Shown here piece by piece: positions 57,800 to 64,000 of a DNA stretch of 64,000 nt. The DNA comes from Distichodus sexfasciatus (taxonomy: Eukaryota; Chordata; Actinopteri; Characiformes; Distichodontidae). The number at the start of each line of letters is the position of its first letter. The first letter of the stretch is position 1. The translations under genes and the position numbers were made by a program. Where the stretch lies: positions 482,838 through 546,837 of the forward strand of contig JAVGVS010000298.1 of assembly GCA_032718565.1 (NCBI GenBank), in the 5' to 3' direction. The notes beneath the pieces were generated by a model. The model worked only from the letters and a program-made list of their open reading frames with translations, searched no databases and was not told the origin of the DNA.

Positions 57800-58425
57800 T
57801 TTTAGTTCCCTGTTTTGGCCACGTGATGGCATTCCCCTTAACGTTGTTATTACTTATGCTGGCCACAAAAGTGGTGCTACCATTAAGGTTGCCATTCTCT
57901 CTTTGGACACAAGGAGGCGTCTCCATTAATGTTGTCATTCTTTATTTTGGCCACAAGGGGACACCACTATTAAGGTTGTCATTCCTTACGTTGACCACAA
58001 GGAAGTGTCTCTATTAGGCCTCGTCCACATGGACGTTCGAAATGAACGCCCTCTGAACGCCATACGCGTTTTTACTGCACTTTGTAGCTGCGTTCGATTG
58101 CTGTTTCACTGGCGTTCGCAATAGCGTCATTTTCCTCGCGTTCGTTGGGATTTTGACGCCAGAAAACGTTGCAAGCAGCGTTTATTTGACGCCACCCAAA
58201 CGCGCAGCCGGCGAACGCCGGTGCTGAACGCCTGTGTGGACGCTTTGATTTGCTCCAATGAGCAGAAAAACGGTCGGCATTCAGTCGGAGCTCACCTGGC
58301 GCCACGAACGCCAAAAAAACGCCTGGTTCAGACGTCCGTGTGAACGAGGCCTTAAGGTTGTCATTCCCTATTTTGGCCACCATTAAGGTTGTCAAGCCTA
58401 ATTTGGACACAAGGAGGTGTCACTA
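57800..58425. repeat. Tandem repeat of about 45-bp units, split by a MITE
   Basis: Units of the type TTAAGGTTGTCATTCC, TATTTTGGCCACAAGG and AGGTGTCTCCA occur at about 57838, 57880, 57927 and 57970. They resume at 58352-58425 after the 335-bp insertion. Confidence 0.75.
58017..58351. mobile_element. MITE (335 bp), PIF/Harbinger-like, TTA target duplication
   Basis: The left end GGCCTCGTCCACATGGACGT and the inverted right end GGCCTCGTTCACACGGACGT differ at two of 20 positions. Both flanks are TTA (58014-58016 and 58352-58354), the 3-bp duplication typical of PIF/Harbinger elements. It sits inside the tandem repeat array. Confidence 0.8.
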
Positions 58426-59360
58426 GGGGTGGGAATCAAAAAACAGTTCAAAACCGGTTCCAATTGATTGATTCCATTGGAAATTGTACACCTCCAACGT
58501 TATTGATTCTTCTTAACGATTCTCTCATTTCCCAACATAACGTTTTCTTCAGTTTTCCCTATGTTTTGCATGTTTTGTTTTTCATTACGTCACACTCTCT
58601 GCAGCTTGACCTTCAACCAGGAGGATTCATGATGCATAAATAATATTTTTCGCGATGTAGACACACACGCTGCATTTGTTAGCGCTCACGACTCTTACAG
58701 GGAAGTCCAACATTCACTAAAACCTTCCAGTTCAGTTAAATCTTCCCATTTATTACAAACAAAACTTATATTTTAGCTGATAAATAACAACACCCAGCGT
58801 TCTACTCACAGTACAGACATTTACTTGATATTTATTTATTCCCAACGTGAGTCCACAGCGCTATTGTGTCTCATATGGAACGCCCTCATGACAAAAATGT
58901 ACTTCTCTCCCAGAAATGAGTCAAAAATGAATTAAAATTACCAAAACTTCAGTATTTCAGTATTTTCCATGAATCAGAAAATATTATTTCCATTCTATAA
59001 TGTTAGAGAGTAAAAAATAAATATAGAAAAATGCATGATTTGTTATTTAATAATTTCATTCTGTATCCAGATGGATTCCAAATGGATGAATAAGTGTTTC
59101 CACCTGCACTAACCTTATTGTTCTTCATAAACTAAACCATAGAATGTCTCTGCATAATAACAACTCTGAATATCAATAAGAATGTGTTCATGTTCACAGT
59201 CTTGTGCAGACATCATTTTGGGAAAAATAAAATGGTTGTTTTTGGTGTGGAAGACTGTGTAGAACTACTTTTTCACACTCAAAAAATTACTCATAATTAC
59301 TAAGGAACTGGATTGATAACGGCATTGATATTGATCAAATTTGATCAAATCCCACCCCTA
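58424..59360. mobile_element. Probable hAT-like element, GGGGTGGGAAT ends
   Basis: It opens TAGGGGTGGGAATCAAA and closes ATCAAATCCCACCCCTA, a clear inverted end pair. No convincing target duplication and no transposase. The interior is AT-rich. Confidence 0.65.
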
Positions 59361-60240
59361 GATACAACACGAATGCAAAAGTAACATCACAAAACCGTCT
59401 ATTTTATTTATTGCATTTGTTTTGTTGCATTTGTGTTTGTGATGTGGCTGACGCATTCGTGTTGTAGATTTTCCACTTGTTTTGTGGCTTTTGCATTCAG
59501 TTGAACGTTGTGGACCACCATACTTTGCAGTGTTCACAATCTCTCACTAAAATAAATGCAGTTTCCCCTCGGTTTGTTCGTTTGTTTGCGTCTGATTGGC
59601 TCTCGTCCTCCTGCTTTTTCCTTAGCTGTGCCCAATTTGCCAATCATCTCCCTCTGGCCTCTATCATCACCATGGGAACACAGGCTAATGCCTGGCGCTT
59701 GTTGGAGCCAGATCGAGTTGGAACTGTGTGTCCGGCTCAGAAATGGCACTTGGACGCCAGCTCCACGGAACTCCTCGGTTTGGAGACTTCGAGTTAAAAC
59801 AGCAGTTACTGGTCTTTTCTTAACAAGTGTTTGTTTTGTGCCAAATAGTTCCGGTTAGCTTCATTCATTGTTACCAATATTTATTTATTTATTTATTTAT
59901 TTATTCATTTGTTTGGGCTTGAAGTGCTTCTTTAAATCTGTTGACATCCCAGATAAACATATTTATACATAACTGTGACATTTGTGTAGAGGATTTTAAT
60001 ATTCACTCTGCAGTCTCCTTCTGTGACTTGACGGACGACCGATTTACACCTTTTCATGCTGTGCCATTTGGTCCAAGTCGCATTTATTATAGAGGCAAAT
60101 GTAAACATGCGCTCGGCAAAAGTGCAGCGGCAGTTAAAAGAGAAAAAATATGCATTGATCGTGTGTGTATGTGTGTGTGTGTGTGTTCAGGGCGAAAAGC
60201 ATTTTGCTGAGTAGCCGTTTGTTTATGAGCCTATAAATGC
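59361..60240. other. Intergenic DNA; possible conserved non-coding stretch
   Basis: (TTTA)n at about 59878-59906. About 59990-60160 is non-repetitive with balanced composition. No exon recognised. Confidence 0.3.
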
Positions 60241-60283
60241 ACGGCATGATGTGTGTGCGGGGTGTGAGTATGTGTTTGCATGA

Positions 60284-60309
60284 GAGAGAGAGAGAGAGAG
60301 AGAGAGAGG
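60284..60309. repeat. (GA)n microsatellite
   Basis: About 13 GA units. Shorter GA and TG runs follow to 60510, with a TC-rich run at 60622-60658. Confidence 0.9.
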
Positions 60310-60681
60310 AGTGACTTCGTGTACTCCTTCATCGGGAGTGTGACTGCTTTCACAGATCTTCATTACTCACATCACAGGTAAACGTTAACCCCCATGTTTG
60401 TGATTATTTGGTGTGTGTGTGTGTGTGTAATTTGTGTGACTAAAAGAAAGGGTATATGAGTGCACACATGCTGTTTGAGCAGAGGAATTTAAAAGAGAGA
60501 GAGAGAGAGAAGATTTGGACGCTGCAGTCTATCATTAAGGTTTGATTTCACTTTTGTTCCAGTGCCAAACTGATGAATGCAGCTGCTCGCTTTGTCAAAC
60601 TACGACTTTGGGGCGTTTGTACTTCTCTCTCTCTCACTCTCTCACTCTCTCTTTCTCCTTCAACACAACACTGCGATTTAA

Positions 60682-60864
60682 AGTGTAGTGTAATGGTTAG
60701 GGATTTAGCCCCATGTTGACAACGTCGCCGGTTCAAATCCCGGGCTGGTAAAGGTACCACCGAGGTACTCATGAGGAAGGTACCGTCCCCATGTCAGCTG
60801 CCCACTGCTCCTTCACGGATGGATCAAATGCAAAGTTCACATTTGGTTGTGGTGCACTCTGATG
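60682..60864 (+). repeat. Full-length-looking tRNA-derived SINE
   Basis: The head GTGTAATGGTTAGGGATTTA is followed by the B-box GGTTCAAATCC, then GTACCACCGAGGTACTCATG, CACTGCTCCTTCACGGATGG and the 'ttggttgtggtgcactctg' tail. It is the best-preserved single copy and defines the element order of the family. Confidence 0.75.
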
Positions 60865-61232
60865 ATATATATGTATATATTTATCACTATCTTAGAAAAT
60901 GTTTATCTTTCAGATAAAGTAGATATAACATCGTAGAATGCGAATCACCAAACAGGGACTTTTACAGAGGAATACAAAACTTAACATAATGAGTTGTGTA
61001 TATACAGTGTATATGTACTGTATATATAGCATATTAGTACTGTATATCAATAAATCCAGCTTGATTTTACTTGTAACTTTAAGGCAGCTTAAAGTTACTA
61101 AAGTTTTGAGGTTTAACCTGATGGTAATTTGTACAGTGTGGTGTACATTGGGCAGGAAACTAAAAGACAATAAAACAATGTGCATGACACATACACTACT
61201 ATTGCTGAAATTACAGTCAGACACATACTGTA

Positions 61233-61549
61233 TGTGACCCTCCACGGCAAAACCAGTCGCTTGTCGCAACAGAGGTTTCTGAGAAAAACGACCGTTTATG
61301 TTGCGTGGGGTAAAATGGTGGATTTTTTGTTTTTAGTGTTTTGAAACAGTGGAAGGTCTATACTGTACTGTTGTGAATAAATTTGGCTGAAAAACTTACC
61401 CTTTCCATCCTAAAAACGTGACTTTCTTGAGGTGAGGAATTCAATTCCAGCAGAATGTTAAAAGTTTCTGTTTTGACCGCTCTACTTTAATATTTACGGT
61501 AAATCCACTCGTTGACTAGCGTGAAGATATTTTGCCATGGAGGGTCACA
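61233..61549. mobile_element. MITE (317 bp) with TA flanks, mariner-like
   Basis: The left end TGTGACCCTCCACGGCAAAA and inverted right end TGTGACCCTCCATGGCAAAA match at 19 of 20 positions. TA stands on both sides (61231-61232 and 61550-61551), as in Tc1/mariner insertions. No ORF. Confidence 0.78.
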
Positions 61550-61559
61550 TATAAGGCAA

Positions 61560-63330
61560 CAACAACAACATTGTATCAAAACAAAACAGACACTACAATC
61601 AATACATATAAGAAAACAGCAACGACATCATCAAACCAAGGCATTATAGACAATAAGGACACTACTATCCGTACATATAAGACAACACATATAGGACATC
61701 ATTACACTGAATAATATCATACAGAATAATTATCATACATATAGTTTAAATAAATCTGACATCTTCACATTTTGCTTTCTGTTAACTCACCTAAAAACCT
61801 AAGTTGTAACACTGAAAGCCTATAAAAGTTGGTTGAAATTCTACAATTGATTACAAATGTGTGACTTATTCATCGTCAAGTTGATTTTATACAATATATA
61901 GAGGAATCCAATCAAAAAGTTTGTAAAAATAACTGGTTGAATGTGAGTAGGAAGCAGATTATTTCTCCTGAAAAAGATGAAACTGCATTTTTCTATTTCT
62001 CACTTTTCTTCTGAGAAATTATTTCCAGTCCAACTGTCTTATTACAGGTAATCTGCTCACACCAGCTCCCTATTCGAGCAAAAATACTCTTCTACCTAAT
62101 AGCGACGGAGCAGTAAGCGTGTTTACACCAAGCATGAAATGTGCTTCTATAAATATGCCTGTATTATGAGCTATTATGAGGCTCTGAACAGATAACAGGC
62201 AACAATCACGTCAGCAAACTCTTGAATGTTGGTGCATAAGGACATAAACCTCGAAAACACTCTAACGAATGTTCCACTTCAGCACACAAAACAAAGTCAC
62301 TAATAGTCCTCCCATCATAATAGTAATAATAATAATTATTTGGATTTATTCAAAGCTGATTACATGACATTATAATAATGGAACAATTTTGTGTTTCCAC
62401 TTAAACAGAGTCAATACAAGGAAGTAAAGTTACACTTAAGAACTGGAATTGTTAAGTAAACAGTAGAATCAAACTAAATTAATAATTGAAGGAATTTATA
62501 AATATGTTATATGTATATATGTTTTTGTTTTGACTCTGAATTTAAGATGACATGAAATTAAAGATGGCACCGATCCAATACATGGATCAGATATCAGTCC
62601 GATAATGACCCAAATAGCTGGACCAGGTGTCGTGGCATTGGAGCTGATCTGTAAAGGTTCGCACACACGTTGGTTCTGCATGGGAAGTGTGACTGTGGTG
62701 AAGCTGGTTTATTGTTCAACACTGACACTAATTCCTACATATTGATATGACAATGAGCAGAACAAGCAACACAACACACTACAAGCCCAAAAGCACATCA
62801 CACCATTACACTGTTTAATTTCCTTAACAACACCAGCTCTTACTCACAACCTCCGTGTTCCTGATGGTTATAGTGCCGCAGGATTAGGGAGCGTCACTAA
62901 ATTACACAACTGTGTTTAAAGGAATCATGTTGAATCGTGTTATTTTAATAATAAATAGTTTAACATATACATATGGGTGTGTAATTATTACATTGTTTTA
63001 GGAAAAAGGATTTAAGTCAAGTATTTCCTCAAGCAGAACAGAATAATCTCAGCCATGTATCCAGACATTTTTTAAAGCATTATTTACTCAGACTCAGAGA
63101 CTGTATTGGATTTGTATCATATTGACAGATTTACAATATTGGTATCGTATCAGACATAAAAATGTGGTATTGTGACATGTTTAGTTTAAACACAGCTTCC
63201 CAGCACTGCTCAGTAAGATTAATTATTGAGTTGAATTATTTAAAAATTTGTTACAAAATCTGCCTATAAAACAGTTCACACATTTGCTCAGATTGCACAA
63301 ATTTGTGAAAGTGGAGACTTATTTTGCATA
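61560..63330. other. AT-rich intergenic DNA
   Basis: CAA/ACA-rich run at 61556-61700. Fragment of a dispersed element around 62565-62660 (GATCAGATATCAGTCCGAT). No gene recognised. Confidence 0.4.
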
Positions 63331-63479
63331 TAACGCGTTGAATTCAACAAAACGCTCTCTCACGATTCATTTGTTGCGCTTTGGCTGGAGCAGTGTGACG
63401 AAGCAGAGTTCAGACGCGGTGAAGACAGTGAGAAAGACAGAAAGAAGAGGAAAAAGAAAGAAATGAAGCGCTGTCGAGC

Positions 63480-63625
63480 AGAAGGCGAGACGCCCACAGC
63501 CGAGCTGCTCCTTAGTGTTCTCACTGCAAAGTAATTAAAACGTCGCTGCCAATTACAGCCTCAAACTAATTACTCAAACACAGGCCGCTGAAGCGCAGAG
63601 ACCCCGCCGGAGAGACAGCAGCCCG
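63480..63625. other. Possible conserved non-coding element
   Basis: A non-repetitive, GC-balanced stretch with three homeodomain-type cores (GTAATTAAAA, CCAATTACAG, CTAATTACTC). There is no reading frame of note. Conservation is only suspected. Confidence 0.3.
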
Positions 63626-63776
63626 ACAGCAGAGTTACACATGGAATTAAAACAGAGATGTTGTTTTGTTTCATCACTTAACTGATAAAATAGACACAGG
63701 ATGAAATTGTACAAATGGCAAAAAAACTTAACATTTACATAACAAAAATAGTAATATTAATCTCATACACACACTA

Positions 63777-64000
63777 CATAAATAAATAAATAAATAAATA
63801 AGGAGAGAGACAAAGGACTGCAACAGTGGGAGTCTGACTTGCTGTACCCACAAAAAGAGAGAAATAGAGAGAAAGAGGGAAAAAGTGAGAGTAAAAAGGA
63901 GGAATAGCAAGAAAGAGAAAGACAGTGAATGAACAAGAAAGAAAGAGAGAAAGAGATAAATAGAGAAAGAGAAAGACAGCATGAGAGACTGACACAAATA
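63777..64000. repeat. (AAAT)n and GA-rich tract at the window edge
   Basis: TAAATAAATAAATAAATAA at about 63778-63800, then AGAGAAAGA-type purine sequence to the end. Confidence 0.8.

Noticed and set aside
1..64000. A prokaryote-style system (operon, CRISPR, toxin-antitoxin, prophage)
   Set aside because: Every real gene is a vertebrate gene with introns or a known single-exon channel gene; no direct-repeat/spacer array or compact operon is present.

Overview
The window is vertebrate nuclear DNA, most likely from a ray-finned (teleost) fish. The genes are split by GT-AG introns and their proteins match vertebrate families. Non-coding DNA is AT-rich and full of fish-type repeats: hAT elements with 8-bp target duplications, a Tc1 fragment, tRNA-headed SINEs and many (CA)n tracts. 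I cannot name the species. There are no prokaryotic genes, CRISPR arrays, rRNA genes or convincing functional tRNA genes.

Five protein-coding genes were rebuilt exon by exon with consistent splice phases. (1) zfyve26 (spastizin), + strand, last ten coding exons, 300-9023; the FYVE-containing part lies to the left. (2) An RDH11/RDH12-type retinol dehydrogenase, most like rdh12, - strand, 23676 down to 16436, seven exons, 318 aa. (3) vti1b, a Qb-SNARE, + strand, 24841-31434, six exons, 227 aa. (4) arg2, mitochondrial arginase 2, - strand, 44926 down to 36425, eight exons, 348 aa. (5) kcnf1 (Kv5.1, electrically silent K+ channel subunit), + strand, single coding exon 53596-55026, 476 aa.

The order and relative strands zfyve26 - rdh12 - vti1b - arg2 match the human 14q24 block as I recall it. 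kcnf1, which lies on 2p25 in human, is the outlier. The genes are functionally unrelated (endolysosomal/autophagy factor, retinoid enzyme, SNARE, urea/polyamine enzyme, channel modifier), so this is conserved synteny and not an operon-like unit. rdh12 and vti1b are head to head about 1.2 kb apart; zfyve26/rdh12 and vti1b/arg2 are tail to tail.

The rest is introns and repeat-rich intergenic DNA: 9.0-16.4 kb (long-TIR MITE, GA tract of about 0.8 kb, AT-rich palindromic array), 31.4-36.4 kb (foldback repeats, Tc1-derived palindrome, arg2 3' UTR), 45-53.6 kb (SINE inverted repeat, microsatellites) and 55.4-64 kb (hAT, PIF-like and TA-flanked MITEs, possible conserved non-coding DNA). No new multi-gene system was found. 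The most unusual signals are two unrelated exons each tightly framed by (TG)n before and (CA)n after, a palindromic Tc1 derivative, a MITE inside a tandem repeat, and the 14-16.3 kb AT-rich array.
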